Positions 1 to 6,063 of a stretch of 9,900 nt of DNA are shown here, piece by piece. This stretch comes from JAKEHZ01 sp035280505 (GTDB taxonomy: Bacteria; Acidobacteriota; Blastocatellia; RBC074). Location of the stretch: positions 1-9,900 of the forward strand of contig DATEFT010000394.1 in NCBI GenBank assembly GCA_035280505.1, written 5' to 3'. The position numbers and the translations under genes were made by a program. Within the stretch, counting starts at the first letter, position 1. Each line of letters begins with the position of its first letter. The notes under the pieces were generated by a model. That model saw only the letters and a program-made list of their open reading frames with translations. It was not told the DNA's origin and searched no databases.

Positions 1-52
1 AGACGCGCGATAGACGCTAGAGTTCTAGAGCTTTAGCGTCTATCGCGCGTTT
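1..52. repeat. Long perfect inverted repeat (hairpin) at the window edge
   Basis: Bases 3-18 are the exact reverse complement of 35-50 (16 bp). The stem continues inward through 19-22/31-34 with one G-U pair, leaving an 8-nt loop, and outward weakly to 1-2/51-52. Both arms carry GACGC/GCGTC and CGCG words like the hairpins further along the window. It lies about 100 nt upstream of the SH3b gene, so it may terminate a gene to the left of the window or be a member of a dispersed intergenic repeat family. There is no T-run after it. The left limit may lie outside the window. Confidence 0.75.
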
Positions 53-63
53 CGCATTTAGCG

Positions 64-86
64 GTCTGGCATACCCATTGCCAGAC
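64..86. promoter_or_regulatory. Small hairpin in the leader of the SH3b gene
   Basis: Bases 64-71 pair perfectly with 79-86 (8 bp, 7-nt loop). The element lies 63 nt upstream of the chosen ATG at 150 and overlaps a TTG that could formally extend the reading frame, which argues against that longer start. A further short GCGC/GCGC stem sits at 107-117. Whether these are leader structure or just remnants of the neighbouring repeat cannot be decided. Confidence 0.4.
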
Positions 87-149
87 ATTAAAGTGGTTAT
101 CAATAAGCGCTCTGCGCATGACGTATGTTCTGAGGAAGGGAGGAAAGAT

Positions 150-665
150 ATGTCCGAGGTAATCTATACCGATGAAGTTCCCACTGGACCCGGTGAAGTT
201 TGGGTTAGGTACCCCAAAGGGGTTAAGGCCAGGAAGACGGTCATTGCGACCGAGAAGGTTGGCTCGACCGGATTCGCCTATAACAATTTCATTGTCCTGT
301 TTGTCGTTTTTGTCATTATCTTGCTCTTGCTCTACAACCGAGACACGTTAGCGGTGCGTGGTCCGGCCGTGGCGATCGAGACCAACAACCCGTTGCCGGT
401 CGTGAGTGTAGATCCGGGGCCGGCGCCGGTCACGCAGCCGATTGTGGACTTCAGGGTCTACAAGCGCGTGGAGGCGGCGCGGTTGAACCTGCGCGAGAAA
501 CCCAGCGACTATGCCGCGGTGAACTACGTTCTGTTACAGGGAACGAGGCTCGAATCCCTCGGCGAAACGCACCAGGATCTCTCCGGCGGGGTCTGGATCA
601 GAGTGAGAGTGGATACCATGGATGGAAAGCTCACGGGCTGGGTCGATCAGCGCTATGTGAGCTGA
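150..665 (+). CDS. Single-pass membrane protein with C-terminal SH3b domain
   Basis: This is a 171-residue protein. The ATG at 150 is chosen because a strong purine-rich ribosome site (GGGAGGAAAG, about 137-146) stands just before it; a TTG at 78 in the same frame would add 24 residues but lacks such a site and falls in a hairpin. Residues 1-46 are polar with several Lys/Arg, 47-62 form one very hydrophobic segment, 70-100 are a Pro/Val-rich linker, and about 101-171 match the bacterial SH3 (SH3b) pattern: LNLREKPS, then a GT.LE.LGE stretch, a GGVWIRVRV strand and a final GWVDQRYVS. SH3b domains usually bind cell-wall peptides or other ligands. The positive residues before the membrane segment suggest the N-terminus is cytoplasmic and the SH3b domain periplasmic. 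Its partner is unknown and no adjacent gene points to one. It is followed by a stable hairpin and appears to be monocistronic. Confidence 0.85.
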   Translation: MSEVIYTDEVPTGPGEVWVRYPKGVKARKTVIATEKVGSTGFAYNNFIVLFVVFVIILLLLYNRDTLAVRGPAVAIETNNPLPVVSVDPGPAPVTQPIVDFRVYKRVEAARLNLREKPSDYAAVNYVLLQGTRLESLGETHQDLSGGVWIRVRVDTMDGKLTGWVDQRYVS

Positions 666-686
666 GAGGCATCACTGCTCATCAAT

Positions 687-729
687 GAACCGCAGGTGGA
701 CCCGGCGAGCCGGCGTTCATCTGCGGTTC
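687..729. terminator. Hairpin after the SH3b gene, possible terminator
   Basis: Bases 687-695 pair perfectly with 721-729; the stem continues through 696-701/715-720 with two G-U pairs, then a GC-rich inner stem (702-705/710-713) with a four-base loop. It begins 21 nt after the stop codon. No run of T follows, so it is a candidate for terminating the upstream transcript or stabilising its 3' end rather than a classical intrinsic terminator. Confidence 0.5.
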
Positions 730-743
730 CGATTTAGTTAGTT

Positions 744-764
744 CGATATGATTTAATCATATCG
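744..764. promoter_or_regulatory. Perfect 21-nt AT-rich palindrome, operator-like
   Basis: Ten bases (744-753) are the exact reverse complement of 755-764 around a single central T. The length and the near absence of a loop fit a binding site for a dimeric regulator better than an RNA hairpin. It is about 390 nt upstream of the esterase start, rather far for a simple operator of that gene, and 80 nt beyond the SH3b stop. Its role is not known. Confidence 0.4.
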
Positions 765-1151
765 CGGCGGTTGACGGGATCAGCCTTCCCGTATAAATGT
801 CCGTTCGGTATTTCGCATGTTTCGGAAGACGTGTAGAATGACTCAGCACTCCAGCTTTTAAAGTCCGATAGAGCGGATTCTCCTTCAGCACCGACATCAG
901 CCTTCCAGGTGGCAGTCGCAATTCTGCCACGCTGCGGTGTCCGGGATGTTCTTTTCCAGTTGGGTCCGATCGGATCCGGTGGGATTGAGACTGGCGATCA
1001 AGCGAGACACGCGGGAACTCGTAAGTAAGACCGGCGCGTGCTCTCCTCACTAGACCCTTCATCTGTCACGACAATTGTTGACGACTTCAATTGAAATTTT
1101 CAGTCTGCTACGGGACTTCGATCGAGATTGAGAAAGGACAGATCACTGCAT

Positions 1152-2930
1152 ATGAAAATGACCACGATTTCGCTTTCCCTGCTGCTTTCCCTGTTGGTCG
1201 GGTGGGCTGCATTCGCTCAGACGCCTCAGGACTATCAACCCGGTCCTGATTCCAAACCGCAGCCCGACGTGCCCAAGGGTGAAGTGCTCAAGTTCAGTTT
1301 CGAGCAGTCGAAGATTTTTCCCGGGACCGTGCGTGACTATTGGGTCTACGTGCCCGCGCAATACACGGCCGACAAACCGGCCTGTGTCTACGTCAATCAG
1401 GATGGCGTTCAGTACGAGGCGCCCACCGTCTTCGACAACCTGATTCACAAGAAACAGATGCCGGTGACGATCGGGATCTTCGTCATGCATGGGCGCGTCA
1501 AGGCCGCCGATGAGAAGACGGGGCTCGACCGGTTCAATCGCAGTTTTGAGTACGACGGGCTCGGCGATAACTATGCCCGGTTTATCCTGGACGAGCTCTT
1601 GCCCGAGGTCGAGACCAAGAAGACTTCCGACGGGCGCGCGATCCGGCTCTCGCGAAACGGCAACGACCGGGCGATCGGCGGAGCGAGCAGCGGCGCGATC
1701 TGCGCCTTCACCGCCGCCTGGGAGCGGCCGGATGCCTTCAGCCGGGTCTTCAGCGCGATCGGCACCTATGTCGGGATGCGCGGCGGCGACGAATATCACA
1801 CGCTGATCCGTAAATTCGAGCCGAAACCGATTCGCGTCTTTCTGCAGGACGGCTCGAACGATAACAACATCTACGCCGGGGACTGGTGGATGGCCAACCA
1901 GATGATCGAACGGGCGCTGACTTTTGCGGGCTATGAGGTCGAGCATGTCTGGGGCGACGGCGCGCACAACGGCAAACACGCGACGGCGATCTTCCCGGAC
2001 GCCATGCGCTGGCTCTGGAAGGATTGGCCGCAGCCGGTGAAGGGCAGCCAGACCAAGAACGCCACGCTCAGCGCGATCCTGGCGCCCGGCGAGGGCTGGC
2101 AACTGGTGAGCGAGGGCTACAAGTTCACCGAAGGGCCGTCCGCCAACGCCAAAGGCGAAATCTTCTTCAATGACGTTCCCAGCAGCAAGACCTACAAGAT
2201 CGGCCTCGACGGCAAGGTCAGCGAATTCATCGCCGATACGAAGCGGGGCGACGGGCAAGCCTTCGGCCCCGACGGGCGGCTCTATTCGGTCATGGCGGCC
2301 GAACAGAAGATCGTCGCCTATACCCCCGACGGCAAGCCGACCGTGATCGCCGAGGGGATTGCGGGCAACGATCTGGTGGTCGCCAACAACGGCAACGTCT
2401 ACGTGACGAATCCTCCCGCCTGGAACACCTATACCGATCAGAGCAAGATCTGGCTGCTCAAACCGAGCGGAGATAAGTTCGAGAAGAAGGAACTCGACAC
2501 CGGGTTGCGGTTCTCCAACGGCATCACGCTCTCGCCCGATCAGAGCCTGCTCTACGTCGACGACCTGCGCTCGCACTGGGTCTACAGCTACCGGATTCAA
2601 CCGGACGGGACGCTGCAGTACAAACAGAAGTATTTCTGGCTGCATGTGCCCGACACCACGGACGAGAGCTGGGCCGACGGCATGCGCACCGATCAGGATG
2701 GACGATTGTACGTCGCGACGCGGATGGGGATTCAGATCTGCGATCAGGCCGGCCGCGTCAACGCCATCATTCCCACGCCCAACGGCAAGCTTTCGAACAT
2801 GTCGTTCGGCGGGGAGAACTTCGACATCCTCTTCGCCACCTGCGGCGACAAGGTCTACAAACGCAAGCTGAAGGTCAAAGGCACCAATGCCTGGGATGCG
2901 CCTCGCAAACCGACGCCGCCCAGGCTGTAA
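1152..2930 (+). CDS. Secreted two-domain enzyme: esterase plus SMP-30/gluconolactonase
   Basis: This is a 592-residue exported protein. The ATG at 1152 gives a normal signal peptide (Lys, then a Leu/Ser-rich core, cleavage near residue 22 after AFA); a TTG at 1128 would add eight charged residues. An AAGGA lies about 13 nt upstream, so the ribosome site is weak. Residues about 45-290 resemble the esterase D/enterochelin-esterase alpha/beta-hydrolases: GGASSGA supplies the nucleophile (Ser179), LQDGSNDNN the likely acid (Asp233 or Asp237), and DGAHNGKH the histidine (His272). Residues about 310-580 form an SMP-30/gluconolactonase/LRE six-bladed propeller, whose metal ligands can be matched to Glu327 (TEGP), Asn456 (SNGI) and Asp509 (ADGM), with Asn406 (GND) as a substrate contact. 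It probably cleaves carboxylic or sugar esters and lactones from plant or microbial polysaccharide; the exact substrate is unknown. All key residues appear intact. No sugar transporter or glycosidase lies beside it. Confidence 0.9.
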   Translation: MKMTTISLSLLLSLLVGWAAFAQTPQDYQPGPDSKPQPDVPKGEVLKFSFEQSKIFPGTVRDYWVYVPAQYTADKPACVYVNQDGVQYEAPTVFDNLIHKKQMPVTIGIFVMHGRVKAADEKTGLDRFNRSFEYDGLGDNYARFILDELLPEVETKKTSDGRAIRLSRNGNDRAIGGASSGAICAFTAAWERPDAFSRVFSAIGTYVGMRGGDEYHTLIRKFEPKPIRVFLQDGSNDNNIYAGDWWMANQMIERALTFAGYEVEHVWGDGAHNGKHATAIFPDAMRWLWKDWPQPVKGSQTKNATLSAILAPGEGWQLVSEGYKFTEGPSANAKGEIFFNDVPSSKTYKIGLDGKVSEFIADTKRGDGQAFGPDGRLYSVMAAEQKIVAYTPDGKPTVIAEGIAGNDLVVANNGNVYVTNPPAWNTYTDQSKIWLLKPSGDKFEKKELDTGLRFSNGITLSPDQSLLYVDDLRSHWVYSYRIQPDGTLQYKQKYFWLHVPDTTDESWADGMRTDQDGRLYVATRMGIQICDQAGRVNAIIPTPNGKLSNMSFGGENFDILFATCGDKVYKRKLKVKGTNAWDAPRKPTPPRL

Positions 2931-2933
2931 TTC

Positions 2934-3009
2934 AAACCGCGGAACCCGCGAAACACGCAAAAGACGCAATCTCATCGAGCTTTCGCGTCTTTCGCGTCTT
3001 TCGCGGTTT
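2934..3009. repeat. CGCGAAA-type intergenic hairpin with micro-tandem arms
   Basis: The left arm (2934-2965) and right arm (2978-3009) are imperfect reverse complements over about 32 bases, with roughly six mismatches and a 12-nt loop. The arms are built from 9-nt units: TTTCGCGTC occurs twice in a row in the right arm and continues as TTTCGCGGT. It begins four bases after the stop of the esterase gene and ends 54 bases before the next start, so it can act as a terminator or transcript-stabilising structure. It belongs to the same family as the hairpin at 4259-4324. Confidence 0.85.
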
Positions 3010-3063
3010 CGAATCGGAACTTCAACAAACTTACTTTCCGGAGTACTAAGAAAGGAGAGCCGT

Positions 3064-3819
3064 ATGATAACGCCGAGCGCCGCTCTTGGATTGTTGATCA
3101 TGATCGAGACGGTCTGGTTTCCCATGCCCCGGTTGGACTCGTGGCTGCCGATCAAGGCGCTCGGCCGGATGACGGCGATCGATCAGAGCCTCGGCACGCT
3201 GCTCTTCAAGTGGCGATGGCCGGGAGGCGCGGAGATTCCGGGGACGCAGTCGGCGGAGAGCGGTCTGCCGGCTCCGTGGCAGACTCGCGATATCGGCCCG
3301 GTGAAGATGGCGGGCGGCGCCACCTATGCCAATGACGCTTTCATGATCATGGGCGGCGGCTGGGATATCTGGGGGACGGCCGATCAATTTCGTTATGTCT
3401 ATCAGATCGCGAGCGGAGATTGCGAGATCCACGCCCGGGTCGTGAGTGTGCAGAACACGGATCTCTGGGCCAAGGCCGGGGTCATGATCCGGCAGGCTCT
3501 CAGCCCGGGTTCGCCGCACGCGATGATCGTCGTCACCCCCACGGCCGAATCCGGGGTGGCGTTCCAGCATCGCGGCGGCGCGGGGACCGTCTCGGCCAAT
3601 GCTCAGGTCGCCGGAGTGAGCGCGCCCTATTGGGTGCGGATGACTCGCAGCGGAAACACCTTCACCGCCTACCGATCCGCGGAGGGCACGGTTTGGACGA
3701 GTATGGGATCGGTCACTATTCCCATGCCGGAATCGGTCTACATCGGGATGGCCGTCACCAGCCATACCGATCGGATTTTGTGTACGACCACGATCGATAA
3801 CGTTTCAGTTACTCCCTAG
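3064..3819 (+). CDS. DUF1349-like concanavalin-fold protein
   Basis: This is a 251-residue protein. ATG 3064 is selected by AAGGAG at 3052-3057, six bases upstream; the frame is open further upstream, but only across the repeat hairpin. Residues about 68-250 match the beta-sandwich domain often annotated as DUF1349 or 'regulation of enolase 1-like': PWQTRDIG at the start, DIWGTADQF.YVYQ, VVSVQNTDLWAKAGVMIR, then PYWVRMTRSGNTFTAYRS and the closing IDNVSVTP. Such domains have a concanavalin/LamG-like fold and usually occur in exported proteins, often next to carbohydrate-acting modules; binding of glycans is presumed rather than shown. The first 67 residues are unusual: a hydrophobic stretch at about 5-19 has no preceding Lys or Arg, followed by a Trp/Pro-rich segment. 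It could be an atypical export signal or membrane anchor. The gene is separated from the esterase by a hairpin and stands 43 nt before the next gene, with which it may be cotranscribed. Confidence 0.85.
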   Translation: MITPSAALGLLIMIETVWFPMPRLDSWLPIKALGRMTAIDQSLGTLLFKWRWPGGAEIPGTQSAESGLPAPWQTRDIGPVKMAGGATYANDAFMIMGGGWDIWGTADQFRYVYQIASGDCEIHARVVSVQNTDLWAKAGVMIRQALSPGSPHAMIVVTPTAESGVAFQHRGGAGTVSANAQVAGVSAPYWVRMTRSGNTFTAYRSAEGTVWTSMGSVTIPMPESVYIGMAVTSHTDRILCTTTIDNVSVTP

Positions 3820-3862
3820 CATTATCAACAAACATCTCATCTATCGATAAGGAGGCCTTTCA

Positions 3863-4240
3863 ATGAAGCTAAGAGTCTTGAGTCTTTCCGCCTGTTTCGT
3901 TTTTGGTCTCGGGATGCTGGTTTGGGCCGCGGATCTGAGCGGGAAATGGGTCGCCCAGATTCAAGGGCGCAACGGTCAAACACGCGAGACCACCTTCACC
4001 TTCAAAGTCGAAGGGGATAAGTTGACCGGCACCGTCTCGGGGCGTCAGGGCGACAATCCGATCTCCGACGGCAAGATCAGCGGAGATTCGATCACTTTCA
4101 CCGTCGTCGGCAACTTCCAGGGCAATCAGGTCAAGCAATTGTATAAAGGCACGGTGTCCGGTGACGAGATCAAATTCACCCGCACGCGGGAGGGCGGAGA
4201 TCAACCGGCGCAGGAGTTCACGGCTAAACGAGCGAAGTAG
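3863..4240 (+). CDS. Small secreted beta-rich protein of unknown function
   Basis: This is a 125-residue protein with a perfect ribosome site (AAGGAGG, 3849-3855) seven bases before the ATG. Residues 1-22 are a clear signal peptide (MKLR, hydrophobic core, cleavage after VWAA). The mature part begins DLSGKWVAQI and alternates strands with Gly/Asp turns: F.FKVEGDKLTGTVSG, then DGKISGDSITFTV, then YKGTVSGDEIKFTR and a closing EFTAKRAK. The repeated 'G..L.G.VSG...' pattern suggests a small up-and-down beta barrel, possibly lipocalin- or calycin-like. Similar short secreted proteins are, from memory, common in acidobacteria and planctomycetes and have no assigned role. No catalytic motif or cysteine pair is visible in the mature chain. 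It is probably the last gene of a short unit with the DUF1349-like gene and ends 18 bases before a strong hairpin. Confidence 0.85.
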   Translation: MKLRVLSLSACFVFGLGMLVWAADLSGKWVAQIQGRNGQTRETTFTFKVEGDKLTGTVSGRQGDNPISDGKISGDSITFTVVGNFQGNQVKQLYKGTVSGDEIKFTRTREGGDQPAQEFTAKRAK

Positions 4241-4258
4241 GATTGAATTTTGATTTTA

Positions 4259-4324
4259 AACCGCGAAACACGCGGAAGACGCGAAATCGATCGATTTTTC
4301 GTCTCTTCCGCGTGTTTCGCGGTT
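4259..4324. terminator. CGCGAAA-type hairpin between convergent genes, likely bidirectional terminator
   Basis: Bases 4259-4279 are the exact reverse complement of 4304-4324 (21 bp), and the inner 4280-4303 pairs further, with a two-base bulge, around a central TCGATCGA. As in the 2934-3009 element, the arms consist of 9-nt CGCGAAACA/CGCGGAAGA units. It lies between the stop of the small secreted gene (4240) and the stop of the convergent propeller gene (4335). A short TTTAAAAT-type stretch follows on the minus strand, and no T-run on the plus strand. The position makes termination of both units its likeliest effect; its sequence marks it as a member of a repeat family. Confidence 0.75.
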
Positions 4325-4334
4325 GATGAGCGGC

Positions 4335-6044
4335 TTATTGAGAGGCCGTGGCGGAAGGTTTCGCGATCCCTTCGCCCTCGACCACCTTGACGTACCGGTC
4401 GAGGGGAGGCCTGGTCAGTAGATCCACTTTGCCGCTCGGCCATTTGATCTCGACCGTCTCGATCTGAGCGGCCTGGCCGATTCCCAGGATTTCGCGCGGG
4501 TCGTGAGAAGAGAGAAAGCTGCCGCCCCCGGTCTTGAGGCGACTGCGTTTAATGCCTCCCGCCGTCCAGGTCAGGATCGCCCCGATGGCGCCGGGATTGC
4601 TCTTGGTGGCGACGAGCTGCAGTCCGAGCCAGTGGTTCCGATTCCCGCCTTCGTTTTTGAGCAGCAACGGGGCCTCGCCGTTGTTGACGATCAGGAGATC
4701 GAGATCGCCGTCGTTGTCGTAGTCTCCCACCGATAATCCGCGGGCGGGGAAATCCTGCCCGAAGACGGCGCCGGATCTGGCGCTGACGTTCTTGAATTTG
4801 CCGTTGACGTTCTCGAACATCAGGAGCGGCTCTTTGTATTTGACCTTGGAAGATTGGATCTCGACCATATCGTCCGGGTGCCCGTTGGCCAGGATCAGGT
4901 CGGGGTCGCCGTCGTTGTCATAATCGAAGAACTTCAGGCCCCAGCCGCTGAGCAGCCGGGTGGCCTGGGCGATCTCGCCGGGTTGGTCGAGGAAGGTCAA
5001 ATCTTTCTGGTTTCGATAGAGACTGAAGAGCTCCTGGTCGATGTTGGCGACGAACAGATCCTCCCAGCCGTCGCCGTCATAGTCCGCGGCGTCGACGCCC
5101 ATGCCCGAGCGGGGGGCTCCGGCGTCGCTGTATCCGACGCCCGCGGCCAGGCCGATCTCTTCGAATTTACCCTGGCCCCGGTTGATGAAGAGGAAGTTGG
5201 CGACGGTGTCGTTGGCGACGAAGAGGTCGGGCCGCCCGTCCCGGTTGACGTCGGTGGTCACCACGCCGAAGGCTTTGCCGAGAGATCCGGCAATCCCCGA
5301 CTCTTTGCTGACGTCGGAGAACTTCCCGCCGCCGTCGTTGTGGAAAAGATAGCTGGGCCGCGGCTTGAAGATCCGCGGGACGCAATAGTAACGGCGCCCC
5401 AGCCGGTTGTCGCCGCAGAGGGTGATGCCGGAGGCGCTGTACTGCACGAAGCTCGAGACGAAGAGGTCCAGCTTGCCGTCCAGGTCGTAATCGAACCAGG
5501 CGGCGCTGGTTGACCAGTTCGGCGCGGCCACTCCGGCCTTCTCCGTCACGTCGGTGAAGGCGCCCTGGCCGTTATTGCGGAAGAGCACGTTGCGGCCGTA
5601 GTTCGTAACGTATAGATCCTGCCAGCCGTCGCCGTCGAAGTCCGCCGCGGCCGCGCCCATCCCGAACTGGCCCATCTGTCCGCAGGCGACCCCGGCCTTC
5701 TCCGTGACGTCGGTAAAGGTCCCGTCGCCGTTGTTGTGGTAGAGCGCATTCCGGGTCGAAGTCTTCGGCGTGTAGAAGTCGGACGGCCCGCCGTTGACCA
5801 GATAGATGTCGAGCCGGCCGTCGTTGTCGTAATCGAAGAAGAGGCCGCCGCCGCCGCAGGTCTCGGGCAGATGGTGCGCCTCCGAGCGGCCGTTGTCGTG
5901 CATCCAGGTGATCTTGCTGACGCTGGACGGAACGGCTTCGAACGTCACCGGCTCCGGCGGGGCCGTCTGCTGGGCCCGCGAAGAGAGCAGGGCGCCGGCC
6001 GCCATCACCGTCATCAGAATGATAGTTGCTGAAAATGTTCTCAC
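4335..6044 (-). CDS. Secreted FG-GAP/VCBS propeller with C-terminal ASPIC/UnbV domain (CRTAC1 family)
   Basis: This is a 569-residue exported protein. A GTG at 6044 is chosen as start: AGAGGTGG (6058-6051) stands six bases upstream and the product begins with a normal signal peptide (MRTFSATIIL, hydrophobic core to about residue 24, ending SSRAQQ). A longer open frame to 6275 overlaps the cytochrome gene and is rejected. Seven calcium-type DxDxDGxxD motifs are seen at residues 71-79, 135-143, 185-193, 265-273 (DVNRDGRPD), 321-329, 374-382 and 441-449, enough for a seven-bladed propeller. The ASPIC/UnbV module follows at about 470-540 (NHWLGLQL to IKWPSGK). The family is named after cartilage acidic protein 1 and is widespread in acidobacteria, planctomycetes and Bacteroidetes; the function is unknown, but calcium-dependent adhesion or assembly at the cell exterior is a fair guess. 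It is the last gene of the four-gene operon, 19 nt after the cytochrome stop. Confidence 0.93.
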   Translation of the reverse strand: MRTFSATIILMTVMAAGALLSSRAQQTAPPEPVTFEAVPSSVSKITWMHDNGRSEAHHLPETCGGGGLFFDYDNDGRLDIYLVNGGPSDFYTPKTSTRNALYHNNGDGTFTDVTEKAGVACGQMGQFGMGAAAADFDGDGWQDLYVTNYGRNVLFRNNGQGAFTDVTEKAGVAAPNWSTSAAWFDYDLDGKLDLFVSSFVQYSASGITLCGDNRLGRRYYCVPRIFKPRPSYLFHNDGGGKFSDVSKESGIAGSLGKAFGVVTTDVNRDGRPDLFVANDTVANFLFINRGQGKFEEIGLAAGVGYSDAGAPRSGMGVDAADYDGDGWEDLFVANIDQELFSLYRNQKDLTFLDQPGEIAQATRLLSGWGLKFFDYDNDGDPDLILANGHPDDMVEIQSSKVKYKEPLLMFENVNGKFKNVSARSGAVFGQDFPARGLSVGDYDNDGDLDLLIVNNGEAPLLLKNEGGNRNHWLGLQLVATKSNPGAIGAILTWTAGGIKRSRLKTGGGSFLSSHDPREILGIGQAAQIETVEIKWPSGKVDLLTRPPLDRYVKVVEGEGIAKPSATASQ

Positions 6045-6063
6045 CTTCACCCACCTCTGGCGC

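Larger units (their letters stand above)
666..1151. other. 486-base stretch without a convincing gene
   Basis: Visible here are the post-gene hairpin (687-729), a perfect 21-nt palindrome (744-764), short palindromes at 965-974 and 1086-1095, and an open frame on the minus strand (757-1062, 101 codons). That frame has no Shine-Dalgarno before its ATG, no recognisable domain, no signal peptide, and an Arg-rich composition typical of chance frames, so it is not called as a gene. The stretch looks visibly more AT-rich than the coding regions. It should hold the promoter of the downstream esterase gene; TTGACG at 1078-1083 is a possible -35 box, but no good -10 box stands at the usual distance. 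Confidence 0.6.

Noticed and set aside
78..149. TTG start for the SH3b protein, adding 24 residues
   Set aside because: The TTG lies in a hairpin and has no ribosome site, whereas ATG 150 follows GGGAGGAAAG directly.
757..1062. 101-codon minus-strand frame in the intergenic stretch
   Set aside because: There is no ribosome site, signal, domain or recognisable family, and the composition is chance-like. Kept only as a note within the intergenic entry.
2934..3009. CRISPR-like reading of the short repeats near gene ends
   Set aside because: Units are only 9-10 nt, contiguous, without unique spacers, and arranged as inverted arms; there are no cas genes.
1143..3155. Very long open frame on the minus strand opposite the esterase/SMP-30 gene
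   Set aside because: It is a GC-rich antisense shadow: the plus-strand product has intact domains and a signal peptide, while the antisense product is Arg/Val/Gly-rich with no recognisable domain.
4854..5513. Plus-strand open frame opposite the propeller gene
   Set aside because: It is the complement of DxDxDG repeats, giving a Val/Ala/Glu-rich shadow protein; the minus-strand frame has all family motifs.
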